DNA from: Luzula sylvatica
Taxonomy: Eukaryota; Streptophyta; Magnoliopsida; Poales; Juncaceae
Direction of reading: 5' to 3'
Assembly (NCBI GenBank): GCA_946800325.1
Contig: OX326956.1
Span: 8,535,167 to 8,599,166 of the forward strand
DNA: 64,000 nucleotides
The translations under genes were made by a program, and so were the position numbers. Shown here piece by piece: positions 1-11,462 of the stretch (position 1 is its first letter; each line of letters begins with the position of its first letter). The notes under the pieces are model-generated. The model was not told where the DNA came from and did no database searches. It worked only from the letters and a program-made list of their open reading frames with translations.

Positions 1-413
1 GACACCATACATATTTCTTCATACATCTCTCAGCTCTCGTTAGACCCCTACAAAACCAAAACAAAAACTGAACAATGTACAAGGAACATTATCACCCAAA
101 AAGTAATTCCGCAAATTATGGAAAAAATGCATCTCTTGGAGCAGTAAGCAACTCCTCTCTTATCCCCTTTTGGTGCTCCAATTTTTCCTCAATCGAAACT
201 GTATCAAAAATTAAAAGAAATTGTTGAGATTTAACCTGAAATTGACGGGAAAATTGCGAAATCTAACATAAAGTTGAAAGAAATTGCTAAAATCCCCTGA
301 AATTTACTGCAAAATAGCTGAAATTTTAAAAAAAAAAAAACTGAACACTGGCAGTCAGTCGAATCGAGTTCGTTGTCAAGTCTTTTTCTTCAGCGCGATC
401 TCTCAGATGGGAG
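1..413. other. Anonymous flanking DNA left of copia A
   Basis: No reading frame, RNA gene or repeat family is recognisable. It holds A-rich stretches, including an A run near 330-341. The right edge runs into the 5-bp target duplication AGTAA at 414-418. The same five bases recur at 16706-16710, so this DNA was once continuous with position 16711. Confidence 0.6.
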
Positions 414-418
414 AGTAA

Positions 419-1310
419 TGAAAGAAATACAGTTTCGGATCAACCGTAAAAGTGTACACAAGGATAAACGAACGTACGCCTTCGTAGGCATAAGAAACAA
501 TTTTAGTAAAACTGACATAACCTTTCAGTGAGAAACTCCAATTTAAATGGTTCAAATTGGGTTAGATAGATAATGAGATTATCTAGAACTTTCATGTAGA
601 AATATTTTTCATTGGAACGAAGTATCAGTGTCTTTTGAATGGAATACCGAAAGGGTACGACAGTTTGACATACAGTTAGTAAAACGTCCGTAACTTTCGC
701 ATCCGAACTCCAATTGGGCCAGGCCAAATTGGGTTGGAAATATAATAAGATTATCTATAATTTTCGTGAAGGTTTAAAGTCGGATGGAACGATTTAATAT
801 TTTCGTTTCAACAGAATACTGAAAGGGTGTCTGCAGTTTTCTGTTTGAAAAGGTGTATATTAGATATACATACATTTTGGCCCATCCTTATCCTATGTGA
901 TATAAATAGGATATTCCTCTCTCCTCTATCAGAGTTAAACCTGTTGAATTAATATGATTAATCCAGAATATAGAGAGTCATCTTTCAGAGAGTGAAAGGA
1001 TGCGAAAATAGAAAAACGAGAAAAACAGTGTTTCTCGATTTAGAGAATCAATTCAATCGAGCAAATTCGCCGGTGCTTCGTCTAGACAGTTGCACCCGCG
1101 ACCGAAGTCTTACGACTCAAGGTGGATACGAGTAGAGAAGCGACACTTGTGGCTCTTCGTTGTGATCATACCGAAGAAGTAAACGAGTAATGGACTGTGG
1201 AAGCGTGTGGACATGGGACGCACGAAGACAACCGGAGATGTGTCAAGGCGGTGGGAGACGTGTGGTATGGGACGCACGGGCCAGTCACCAACGTGACACC
1301 AGAGAAGGAA
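419..1310 (+). repeat. 5' LTR of copia A, 3' end deleted
   Basis: It starts TGAAAGAAATAC and aligns with 14726-15094 plus 16018-16545. A TATA box (TATAAATAGG) is at 901-910, and the same box occurs in the B and C LTRs. Homology to the 3' LTR stops near 1305-1317. The sequence then jumps to leader sequence that in B lies about 13 nt beyond the primer site. The last roughly 160 bp of the LTR and the primer-binding site are therefore deleted; the junction shows short homology around ATGATtCGAG. Without a primer site this copy cannot start reverse transcription. Confidence 0.85.
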
Positions 1311-1559
1311 ATGATTCGAGGGTCGAATCATAGTCGTATATTGGATATACGCACAGGTTATCAAAGTTCGTACCCGTTTGCATGATGTTACATATAGAGA
1401 AAGTCAAATTTCGTTAAAATCACAAGTGGAATTCACTAGAGATCAATCAAAAATTGATTGAGAGTATCTAGGAATGATCGTGAAAATTGTTCATGATTTA
1501 TCATTTTAGAAACGAGCAAAAACGGAATAAACGACGAAATCAGCAGAAAAACCCCGGGG

Positions 1560-1655
1560 GCAGTGTTTGGCGCCCCGGACGCGTCCCGGGCATGGTTTTC
1601 TCGCGCCCCATGACCCCTGCATTACAACGGATGGGGCAGTCCGTTACAACGGACC
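1560..1655. repeat. GC-rich palindromic stretch in the copia A leader
   Basis: A short GC-rich island holds CGCCCCGGACGCGTCCCGGG-type inverted sequences and then two motifs of the TCCGTTAYAACGGA family (CATTACAACGGA near 1620; a full TCCGTTACAACGGA at 1640-1653). It occupies the place of the much longer palindrome array in copia B (52218-52773). Confidence 0.6.
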
Positions 1656-1939
1656 CCCCTCTGGATGTTGATTTTGTTTTCGCCACAACTTTGGCTACGA
1701 AGCTCAGAATTTTGAGTTCTTTATATCGATATGGTGGGCATCAATCATTATCATATAAGATAAATAATTATTTAGAATAATTAATTTTCCTAATAGTACA
1801 TATGCATTTATGAAAATCTTGTGATAGTGATATAGTATGATTATGTCACGGATTAATGAAACATGAATGCCATGATCCCTCATAATATTTAAGTCATAGA
1901 CATGCCTTCCATGTCCACAATCATCGAGATTGATATGAC

Positions 1940-2298
1940 ATAATACGTGGTTTCACGGCATAGTCGGGCACGTATTATTGTATGTATTGATGCGGGTGAT
2001 AAGAGTTAATTGGGGACTCACGTGGTTTCAGGCCAAAGTCGGGCACGTGAGTAGTTCAATTGAACGATACGATGGATATGGTTGTGACTTAACCGTCCAA
2101 GCTAATCCGATTAGAGTTCGGGGCATAGATATAATGCACACACGGAATTGGGATTGTATATGACACGATCCATCACCGAAATTCTATAAAGGTTCTAGAG
2201 TCGTATATGATACGATTGGATAAAAATCCTACCTAAATAGTGAGATCCCATTTGTCGGCCATAGTCACTTATGGGAGGATTGCGAAATATGGATCTTG
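1940..2298 (+). promoter_or_regulatory. Three-hairpin leader module of copia A (GGCCATAGTC loops)
   Basis: Hairpin 1 is 1940-1978: stem ATAATACGTG/CACGTATTAT, loop GTTTCACGGCATAGTCGGG (19 nt). Hairpin 2 is 2016-2052: stem ACTCACGTG/CACGTGAGT, loop GTTTCAGGCCAAAGTCGGG (19 nt). Hairpin 3 is 2246-2276: stem TCCCAT/ATGGGA, 19-nt loop containing GGCCATAGTC. AAATATGGATCTTG follows at 2285-2298. The gag ATG remnant is at 2441. The same module is found in copia B and copia C. Function is inferred (packaging, dimerisation or translation control of genomic RNA), not shown. Confidence 0.75.
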
Positions 2299-2440
2299 AG
2301 TGTTATGAACTTGGAGTCCCGTATCGGTATGAGGGTTATCGATTCGATAAAAAAAAAACACTATCATATAATCATCATGTAAGCATATAGATTAAGTACG
2401 CACGGTTAGGAGCTTAATCTTTATCATCCGTTTAGAATTA

Positions 2441-3575
2441 TGTTTTCTAACAGCACCAAATATATCGATGAGATCGATATGATAGATAGCTTTTGGGTCG
2501 GAATTACCGTAATTAACCTTGATAGTCAAAGAATAGTTCTTAGACTTAAAGGAACGTGTTGGACACGGAAATGGTAGATTCAGGGCTCGAGGTTGGTTTT
2601 AGAGAAAGCCGGGTTCGATAGACTTTAAGAAGAAATCGAATGATATAACGTGCCTTGTGGTGACATGTATTGATTAACACTCATGTGTTGATGGTACGAG
2701 ATTTGATCTTCGTGACCGAATATCATATGCATTCGATAGATAAGTCGATCCAGCAATTGCATGAGATGCGATTTAAATTTGAATTGGAGCATCCAAGGAA
2801 TTCAATGCATAGAGATGCGTGGATGTCCTAATAATTTAAGGTTGGGATCAAAAGAAATAAATGTCTAAGGATATTTCGGGAAAATGTTTTCCAAACAGAA
2901 AGTTCGGACAAGGAGTTGTCCAAACTAATGACTCAAAGAACGGTGAAATCCGAGGAGGATTAAACCTGGAAGTTGATTGCTTCTTTTGGTATTGCCGTCT
3001 TGGCCATATGAATGAGATACGCGTATCTATATTCCATATGATGGATTGCTAGAATCATCCGAATTAGATTCGATTGATTGATGCGATACTTATTTATTAG
3101 GCAAGATGACAAAGGGCATCATTCTCCAAAGGTTGGAAAAAGATCCAACGAATTATTGGAAATTACATTTAGATGTAAATGTTCCGATAAGTTCCTAGGC
3201 AAGAGGAGGCTATCGGTATTTTGTTATGTTTACGGACGGTTAAAGTAGATAGGATGACATATATTTAATGCGTGCCGAAGTTGTCATTTGTACATATTTT
3301 TTGGATGTGAGTATATTTCGAAATTGGTTTCGATTAAACTCAATCTCAAATCTGAAAATTGTTCGTTTATCATATATCATAAAGGAAACTAATCGGTATT
3401 AGTTCTAACGTCCCGACGAAAATGAGATTTCCATGGCTCGAAGAGATGCCATCTTGGAGGAGGACACAATGCGCACAAGTTTGGAACTTGATGTCATTTA
3501 TCTCTACGCGGGCTAGTGGGAGTAGAATAAATCTTGAAAGAGTTCGAGATATGAAAATGAACATTGTGCCGATGA
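2441..3575 (+). pseudogene. Decayed gag and gag-pre-integrase/integrase of copia A (left part)
   Basis: From the ATG at 2441 the DNA aligns with the start of the intact gag of copia B (for example the GTCGG and GAATAGTTCTTAG blocks) but is full of indels. Around 2975-3035 the peptide FFWYCRLGHMNE matches the HxxxxH part of the gag-pre-integrase domain. Weak integrase similarity follows, then a block near 3427-3480 resembling the linker between integrase and RT (AIFLEEDTMRTS). The zinc knuckle and protease are not recognisable; a large part of gag-pro is deleted. The remnant stops at LINE-1, and the 13-bp duplication ATTGTGCCGATGA is at 3563-3575. Confidence 0.75.
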
Positions 3576-3773
3576 GGAATTAGTTTACAAGATGGAAAAT
3601 GACGATTCTTGAGGTGATTCTTGAGGCGACTAGTTTCCAAATCCGGCGACATTAGAGAGGAAAAGAGACGTAATAGATCTTAGCCCCCTCGGGGTGGAGC
3701 CGATCTAGAGAAGAGAGCAGGAGGAAGAAAGAGAGTAGGTGGTTCGAAAGAATACTTACTTCTCTTCAACATC

Positions 3774-5918
3774 TGATAACACGTAAAATAGGTCGTTTAA
3801 AAGTGTAAATTCAATCTCACGAGTTAATCAAAACAATTTATAAACAACTACTAGAATAGGCTAAGTAGAGGTTCGTTCCAAGGAAATTTTGCGTATAATC
3901 GAAATTGCAATTCAAGAACTATTTCTATTGGTCCAGAGGCTATAATATTTTGTCACAATCAAGATCTAAACTTTATAAACCTCTGGTAAAATTTTCACTT
4001 TCATACCCACAATTTTCGAATTTATGAAATTTATAGATCACAAGGGTATTTTAGGCACTAATCAAATTTCAGAAAAATATAGATCGCAAAACAAGATCTC
4101 AAATTTGGTACAAAGATTCCCAATTGAATACTGAGATGAAAGACAAAAGAATTTCACAGTTTTGAGCTTTCAGTAAAAAGTAATAAGCAAATTACAAATA
4201 GGTCCTTCGAAAATCACAGAAAAGTCCAGAAAGTTTTTAGGTCTAAATAGCAGTTTTCAACAAATCATTTCAAATCGAAATTTATCTCAAATAATTTGAA
4301 TCAAAATTCTAAATCAAGAATGATATAAGGTCTAAAATCTCAAGTGAATTTTGGAATTTAAACAGATACAGAATTGATTCAACAAGCAGGGAAAATTTGT
4401 CCAGATCTAAAGTTTTTATCAATTTTACAATTTAGTCCTTAACAACATGATTTTGTAAAATCCATAAAAAATAGAAAATTGCAGTAAACGGAATGATTCA
4501 AAAGATGTGTTAATCTACAGATCTAGATCTAAACAGTGATATTGAGGAGTGATTAGTTTCAAGTGTTTTTCTATTTTAAATTGAATTTACAAAACAGCAC
4601 AGAAAATTGAGTATATCACAAAGGAAAAATAGGAAAAATGCAAGAAAAATTCTACAAAAATTCCACAAACTATATTTCACAGTATATAACAAGTTCACAA
4701 AGAGATTTCGATCAGATCTAAAAATTCCTAATTAAAACGCAATAATTGTAAAAGAGAGTACCGAAAAAGGAGAGAATGAAGTCCAAGATTGGATCTTGGC
4801 AAGGTCCTCGTGCCTTCACGCCTTGAGAGGAGGTGAGAGGAGGAGGAGAGAAACTTCGTGCTTCGGGAGAGTGAGGAAGAGCTCCTCGGGATGGCCTCGA
4901 AAACCGTGCGAGACACGAATTCTTGGCGAAAATGGCTCAAAAGCTGAGCAAGGGAGCTCGAGACGCTCTAACAATGGAGGGGGAAGAGGAAGAGACCTTA
5001 CCTTCCCCCTAAAATGGTGGTTTGACCAATGAGGACCAAAGGTGAGTTGAGAGAGGAGTTTTGGATGTTTTTTATAGGGGAAAAGAGGGGGAAATAATTC
5101 GAAAATTTCAGCTCTGATGTTGCAACTTGCATGGTTAGGTAGATCAAGTTGCAACAAATCCAACGCTCGAAACGGCATCCCATTTGGAGCTCGGACGGCC
5201 GAGAAAACTTGAAAATACCCTCCAAAATGTTCCTCCAAGATCCAGATTAAATCCTTTTAAATCATCAGAAAATACCATAAATTTAACTGTTCATCTCCAT
5301 TGTGAACAGAAATGGAGGCTGCGGTCTGTGCTAATTTGTTCATTGGGTCAGAAAATGGACAGGTCCATTGACAACCGAATGGAGGGTAGTTTAAAGGCTG
5401 TTGGAGCCAAAACAAGTTGTTCAAACAAACTCCACAGATTCTCTGCGAACGAGATGGTGTGGCTGATCGTACAGCATCACGAAAAGAGAGGAGAGAAGGA
5501 GTATCAACGTGGGTTACAAGATCTAAATGTCACAGAGGATCTCATGCACAGTACTCAGTTGACTGGTCAGAGGCGGATTTGCTGCGTCTATTCCCGTGCA
5601 GATTTCCGTGTGTCAGATTTCATCATGAAATGAGTCATTTTTGACCCGGTTGAAGTAAAAGCTCGATTTTTCTCTCATCCTTCCGTCAAATATCTACATA
5701 TTATATATCAAATCGACCGGCTCGACGAGAGGAATCCATCTACACCATTGGTTCTGCGATATTTTGCACTTTTCACCTGACATTAATACAAAAACACTTA
5801 TTAAAGTATTTAATCTCAATAAATTGGAATTATTAATATTTGGTATGCTTTAAGCATATTTATGTGTTTAAATTCTATATTTTGCGCATGTAAAAAGTGA
5901 TGAAAAATCCCCTTATCA
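3774..5918. repeat. Solo LTR (2145 bp) inside the LINE-1 5'UTR
   Basis: The terminal sequences are TGATAA...TTATCA, flanked by a perfect 5-bp duplication ACATC (3769-3773 and 5919-5923). There is no internal domain, primer site or second LTR, so this is what recombination between two LTRs leaves. Removing it restores a LINE 5'UTR of ordinary length. Size suggests a gypsy-type family, but nothing in the sequence proves it, and the orientation is uncertain. Short reading frames within it (for example around 4816-5238 and 5184-5633) show no known domain. Confidence 0.88.
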
Positions 5919-5964
5919 ACATCCTGTTTTCATCTCACACGTTCTCCATTTCCAACTATTGTCA

Positions 5965-7423
5965 ATGGGGAGTTCGCTCTCAGAGAAACGCTCTTTTAAA
6001 GAAGCTTTAGTTTCTAGCATCACTGAGCAAAAAGATGATGGTAATGGAGAGGAATGGCAAGAGATAAGGAGAAAGAAAAGCAAGAATCTAACTTGCTTTA
6101 ACTGCCTAGATATGGGCCATATGAAGCATGAATGTCCCAATTCTCTCAAATGCAGAAAATGCAGGCAAATAGGGCATGTCGAGAGAGATTGCAAGAAGAA
6201 AGAATGCCCTAGATGCCTAATGGAAGGTCATCTCAAAGAGAATTGCAAGAGTGCAATTCATTGTAGGAGGTGCAGAGAGTTTGGACATGTCACCAAGACA
6301 TGTTCATTCAATTACATACCACAAAACTCAAATTACACATCAAATTACAACACAAATTTACATTTGATGCAAATTGAGGAAGGAATTCTGAAGGATGAAT
6401 TTGCTAGACCATTGAAGCAACCTTATTCAGAACAGGGAGTGGTTTTACGAAGAGTGCCCCAATTTTTCTGTGAAGCAAAGAAAGTGGAAAGTTTAGTAGG
6501 AGCATTTGGGGAAGTGAAGAAAATTACGAGTATAAGAGGAAATATAGAAATAAAGGAGATTCATTTGCTCATGGAGTTAAGAGAGAAGTTACCTGATAGG
6601 ATAATCTTGCAAGACTCCAAATTCTCACACATGGTGTTTATCTCTAGTCAAAGGGTTCCAGCAGAACAAATCTGGCGACCGGTACCAAAACCGGTACACT
6701 CAGATGCCACCTACAATAGAAATACAAAGGAAAAGTTAGTGAATGGAAAAAAAATACAAAATGAAATTGAGAGCTTACCCCTTTGCCATGAGCCAATTCC
6801 TTCTGATATGGCACTGAAATTAATTGAATGGAGATCTCTAGTGAGTTCACCAATACCAATAAGTCATACAAATGGAGAATCCAGCGATATGTGGAGATGC
6901 CCAATAGTTGATACTGAGAAATGGAGTTCCCCAGTATCTCAGAAGAAGAAAGAGGAGAATAAAGAGGAGTGTGAGGAGAAATGGAGTTCTCCGGTAACTC
7001 AGCAAAAAGAAAACAAGGAAAAAGAGGCTGACAAGGAGAAATGGAGTTCTCCAGTACCTCAGAAGAAAGAAAAAAAAGGAGAAAGAGGATAACATGGAGA
7101 AATGGAGGTCTCCAGTTCCTCTAATAGAAGATATAATTGAGATGAGGAGAAGTCAAAGAATCAGGGAAAAACAAAAAGGCTTATATGTTCCAATCTCAGA
7201 AAATGCACAGTCAAAGCAATATAATGAAATCTCATATGGATTTAGGAAAAAGAAAAACACTAAGTTACTAATCATGGATTCCATTAGAGAAGAAAAAGAA
7301 ACAAATAAGGAAGTTAAATACATGTCAGAAGAAGAAATATTCAGAGCTCTTGAATCAATGGGGATAAGAGTTGATGACTCCATAAAAGAATCAATATGTT
7401 CTTTGGCTCAGACAATTAAATAG
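5965..7423 (+). pseudogene. LINE-1 ORF1 (RNA-binding, four CCHC zinc knuckles), frameshifted
   Basis: The likely start is the ATG at 5965; the frame upstream has only a TTG. ORF1 proteins of plant L1 elements bind the element RNA. Four C-x2-C-x4-H-x4-C knuckles lie at about residues 44-112 (CFNCLDMGHMKHEC, CRKCRQIGHVERDC, CPRCLMEGHLKENC, CRRCREFGHVTKTC). A charged region carries three spaced copies of KWSSPV, then KWRSPV. The frame shifts by one near 7070-7093, next to an A8 run, ending the first part at TAA 7090-7092; the second part continues to TAG 7421-7423. The C-terminal blocks (RRSQRI...; EIFRALESMG) have counterparts in LINE-2 ORF1. ORF2 starts 44 nt downstream. Confidence 0.85.
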
Positions 7424-7467
7424 CATCATTGCCAGTAATAATAGAAGAAGGGGAAACACAAATAAAA

Positions 7468-10400
7468 ATGAAACACAAAAAAATTCAAGTTTTGAGTTGG
7501 AATATAAGAGGAGGAAATGCTAGTGAAAAGAGGCAAATCATAAAAGAATCATTAAGAGAGCAAAATCTAGACATTATTTGTCTACAAGAAACAAAAATTC
7601 AATCTTATAGCTCACAGATTCAAAGAGAAATGGTACCTCATGATCATAGAGACTTCATCACTTTGAATTTGATTGGAGCCTCTGGAGGGGTATTATTATC
7701 TTGGAGAAGTGATCTTTTTCAAATCATTAACTCTCAAATCAGGGTCCATACAGTTACGGCTTCATTGAAATGCAAATGAGATAACACACTGATCTCCATC
7801 ACGGGAGTCTATGGGCCACAAGGTGAGACAAAGAAAGAGATTTTGCTAAGTGAGTTAAAGGAGGTTGGAGATACAATAAAAGATCCTTGGCTCATAATGG
7901 GTGATTTCAACATGGTATGCTCTAAAGAAGAGAGATCAAGCACATCCATGAAACAATGGCAAGAATCTATGAAATTCAATGCCTTTATTGATTCACAAGA
8001 ATTAATAAACCTTCCTTTACATGGCAGAGAATTCACATGGTCAAATTCAGTAGCAAAAGCAAAGCTGGACAGGTTCTTATACAACCTAAAATGGGCTGAT
8101 ATATTCCCTAATGGGTCACAATCAGCATTAACAAACACATGCTCAGATCACTCTCCCATAATGTACTCAGCCAATTCCTCTTTTCCATCTCACCCATCCT
8201 TCAGATTTGAAAATGCTTGGATTGGAAATCCAGAAGCCAATCAAATAATAATTCAGCATTTGAGAGACAACTCCCCTTCAAACATTACTCAATTCAATCA
8301 AAAAATGAAGGAATTAGGTTGCAAATTGAGTAAGTGGAAGAAAATCAGGGAAATTGATCAAAAACAACAAAAAATCAATTGTAAAAAAGTAATTGAAAAC
8401 AATGATAAAGAAGAAGAGAGAAGGAGTTTAAGAGAAGAAGAGAAGTGGCTGAGAGCCATAGCCAAGAAAAGGATAGGAGATATAGTAAAAGAGAAAGAGG
8501 AACATTGGAAGCAAAGAGCCAAGCTTCAATGGGCCATGGAGGGGGACCAAAACACCAGATTCTTTCATAAGCAAGCGACTCAGCAAAAATGCAGATTGAT
8601 GATCCCTGTTCTCACCAATCCTCAAGATAAATCAGAGGTAACAAATCATAAAGGCAAAGCTAACTTACTCTTTTTCTTTTTTCAGGGACCTAATGGGAAA
8701 AGATCCAAAAATTAACCCTGAAATTCCCCAACTGGACATGTCCAGTATCTTTCAAAATGAGGCAACAATTTTAAAGCAACCGGATGATCCAATTTCTCAT
8801 GAAGAAATCGATACTGTGATCAAAACCTGGAAACCAAACAAGTCTCCAGGCCCTGATGGATGGAATGGGGAGTTCTTTAAGGCATACTGGCATTATCTGA
8901 GAAATGAAATCATCTCAATCATACAAAATCACAACCCACATGAGGGTCTAGGTGAGGCAGCTTTATCTTACATAACCCTAATTCCAAAAAAAGAGAATCC
9001 TCTTTTACCAAAGGATTACAGACCAATAAGCTTAATCACTGGTATGCAAAAAAAATTCTCAAAAATTCTCTCTAACAGACTCAAATCTGTTATAAGCCAA
9101 ATCATTCTCCCAAATCAGTTAGGCTTCATTGAAAAAAGAGAAATCAGTGAATGCCTAGTCTATGCCAGAGAGGTAACCCATATTTCCCACACATACAATA
9201 AACCTTTACTCCTATTTAAAGCTGATATTCATAAGGCCTTTGATACAATCTCATGGCCTTTCATGATCCAAGTACTCAAAGCCAAAGGCTTTTGTTCCAC
9301 TTGGATCAATTGGGTCACAAATATTTCATTCCAAGGTAAAGCAAAAATATTGCTCAATGGAATACCTGGCAAAACATTGCATTTGAAGAGGGGGGTGAGA
9401 TAGGGTGATCCCACATCTCTTTATAATTGCCATGGATACTTTGGGAAGAATAATTGAGCAAATGAGTAAAAGAGGAATCATAGAGAAACCAATTAGAACA
9501 GTTGAGAATGCATTATTCTATGCTGATGATTCTATGTTCTTAATCAAACCAGAAATCCCACAAGTAAGAAGACTCAAATTGGTTCTTAATGCATTTGAGA
9601 ACTAATCAGGACTCACTATCAACTATGATAAGTCAGAGTTCACAGTAATTGGAGATAAAAGAAGAGAAGAAGAAAGAGGAGAAAACATAAAAAACATTGA
9701 AAAGGAATTAGGATGCCCTGAAAAAGACCTTCCATTCAAATACTTAGGGTATCCTCTCCATTTCAAAAAACCAAAAAAAGAATTTTTCAGAGAGATAATG
9801 GAGAAATTCAAGAGAAAGATTGAAGGATGGAAAGGTTCCATAGTAAATATGACAGGCAGAATTGTACTAATCAATTCTGCACTATCTTCATTAGCCACAT
9901 ATTATCTTCAAGTGTTTAAACTGTCCAAATGGGTAATCAAAGAGATAAACAAAATAAGAAGATAATTTCTATGGAAAGGTACCTCTGATGTAGGGTATCC
10001 ATTAGTAGCCTGGAAAAGTGTGTGCAGACCAAAAATGGGAGGGGGGTTAGGCCTCCTTGATTTAGAGATCTTCAACATAGCCATGTAGATGAAGTGGCAC
10101 TGGAAATACACCCATTCGAAGGGTTTAAACTGGCAAACCCTAATTCCTTCACTCAATCCAACCATTGATCTCAATCCAAAAAACCCAAAATTACCTTACT
10201 TCTGTAAAATCTTACAGAAAGATAAGTCATTCTTTCAAGCCAACATTACTTGTCATCTCAAGGGGGGAGAAGACATCTCTTTTTGGGGGAGAAGATGAAA
10301 TTGAGGTATCCATTACTCTATAGCCATAGATCAAGCTATGATATCACAATTCAGCAAATAAAAAACAAATCAATAGAAACACACTTTCAAAACAGGATCT

Positions 10401-11203
10401 CAGAAGAAGCAAGAGAAGAAATGAAGAGGATAAAAGAACAGTTAAATCAAATCAATTTAAGTGAAGAAAAGGATGTAATACTCTGGAAAGGCAACCCAAA
10501 AAACAACTTCACTGTCAACAATGCTTACTCACAACTGCCTCTAGGAGTTATCTCCCACTCAGATCTGGCCAATGTTTGGTCAATCCAAATCCCAGAGAGA
10601 TTCAAAATGTTCATTTGGCTTGCGATGCAAAATAAAATACTCAAGATCGATAATTTGCAAAAAAGAGGCTGGAAAATGGCAAACCGATGCCCTTTATGCC
10701 TTAAAACCAGTGAAAGTGTACTTCACCTTGCTTGTGAATGTACATATAGCCAAAAAACGTGGAGAATACTCAAAAAAGATGGCAAACTTGGCAAAAGATT
10801 GAGCAAAAAAAATGAAAATCTGTTTTTATCAGATCTGCTAGATCGCGATACATCTCAAATCCAAAGGCAAGTATTTGCGTTGTATCTGTTCGTTGTATGG
10901 AGAGAGAGATGTTCGAGATCTTTCACAGATAATAAAAAAACTGAGGAAGATCTGGCAAAAGAGATACTAGAAGAGAAACAAAAATACGAAAACGCAAAGA
11001 AAGCAAAAAAAAAACACAGCAAAGAGAAAGAAAACAGGAGTAAAAGAGTAAGATCTGAAGAAGAAAGCTTACCAGATAAAAGGAAAAGGAAGAAGATAGG
11101 AGAAGAAGAGGAGGCATTTGAAGAGAGAGAAACGAAAAGAAGAATCGGGAAGAAGAGGAATGCAAGAGAGTGCGATGTATACGAGGAAGAAAAACTATGT
11201 TAG
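7468..11203 (+). pseudogene. LINE-1 ORF2 (endonuclease / reverse transcriptase / zf-RVT), multiply broken
   Basis: It starts at ATG 7468. An APE-type endonuclease shows SWNIRG, QETK, GVYGPQ, GDFN and SDHSP. The RT domain shows SPGPDG, DYRPISL and the catalytic FYADD (about 9520). The C-terminal zinc-binding domain (RCPLC...C) is at about 10685-10740, followed by a Lys/Glu-rich tail. Damage: TGA 7777-7779 (expected Trp); frameshift in a T-rich stretch at about 8669-8683; TAG 9401-9403 in the RQGDP motif; a small deletion just after, at about 9410-9415; TAA 9603-9605; TAA 9963-9965; TAG 10086-10088; frameshift at about 10260-10300. This protein would nick DNA and copy the element RNA at the target. 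Confidence 0.9.
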
Positions 11204-11462
11204 GTTAAGAAGTGGGTTGGGCCAGTATTTTAATTAATATACTTTGTAAATAATACTAGGAATTTGGGCTGGATATTTAGTAATAGCCCAGGATATTACA
11301 TTTTTCCCTACAATATACCCTTTTTTAATACAAGGCTAATGTATAGGATAGTTTTTAACAGGGGTATATGTGTAAAAAATGTAATTGGAGATATTCATAT
11401 AAATGAAAATTTTGGAAGAGGGGTGTACAAACCCTCTCCAATTTCCTCAAAAAAAAAAATAT

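Larger units (their letters stand above)
3576..11462 (+). mobile_element. LINE-1: full-length L1-clade non-LTR retrotransposon inserted in copia A
   Basis: It is flanked by the 13-bp duplication ATTGTGCCGATGA (3563-3575 and 11463-11475) and ends in an A tract (11449-11459). The 5'UTR contains the plant-LINE type sequence TAGCCCCCTCGGGGTGGAGC near 3681, comparable with TAGCCCCGAAAGGGTGTAGC in LINE-2. Subtracting the solo LTR (3774-5918) leaves about 5.7 kb: a 5'UTR of about 245 nt, ORF1, ORF2 and a 3'UTR of about 250 nt. Both reading frames are broken, so it cannot be autonomous now. Confidence 0.93.

Noticed and set aside
1197..1385. Frame with GHGTHED-like peptide in the copia A LTR
   Set aside because: It lies in the LTR and crosses the deletion joint; not conserved as a gene.
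4816..5633. 140-149-codon frames within the solo LTR 3774-5918
   Set aside because: Frames overlap on both strands, show no domain, and lie wholly in an LTR.
3774..5918. Unusually long LINE 5'UTR
   Set aside because: Matching ACATC duplications and TG...CA ends show it is an inserted solo LTR.
6644..7383. Minus-strand frames opposite LINE-1 ORF1
   Set aside because: Complement of Lys/Glu-rich coding DNA giving Phe/Leu-rich shadows.
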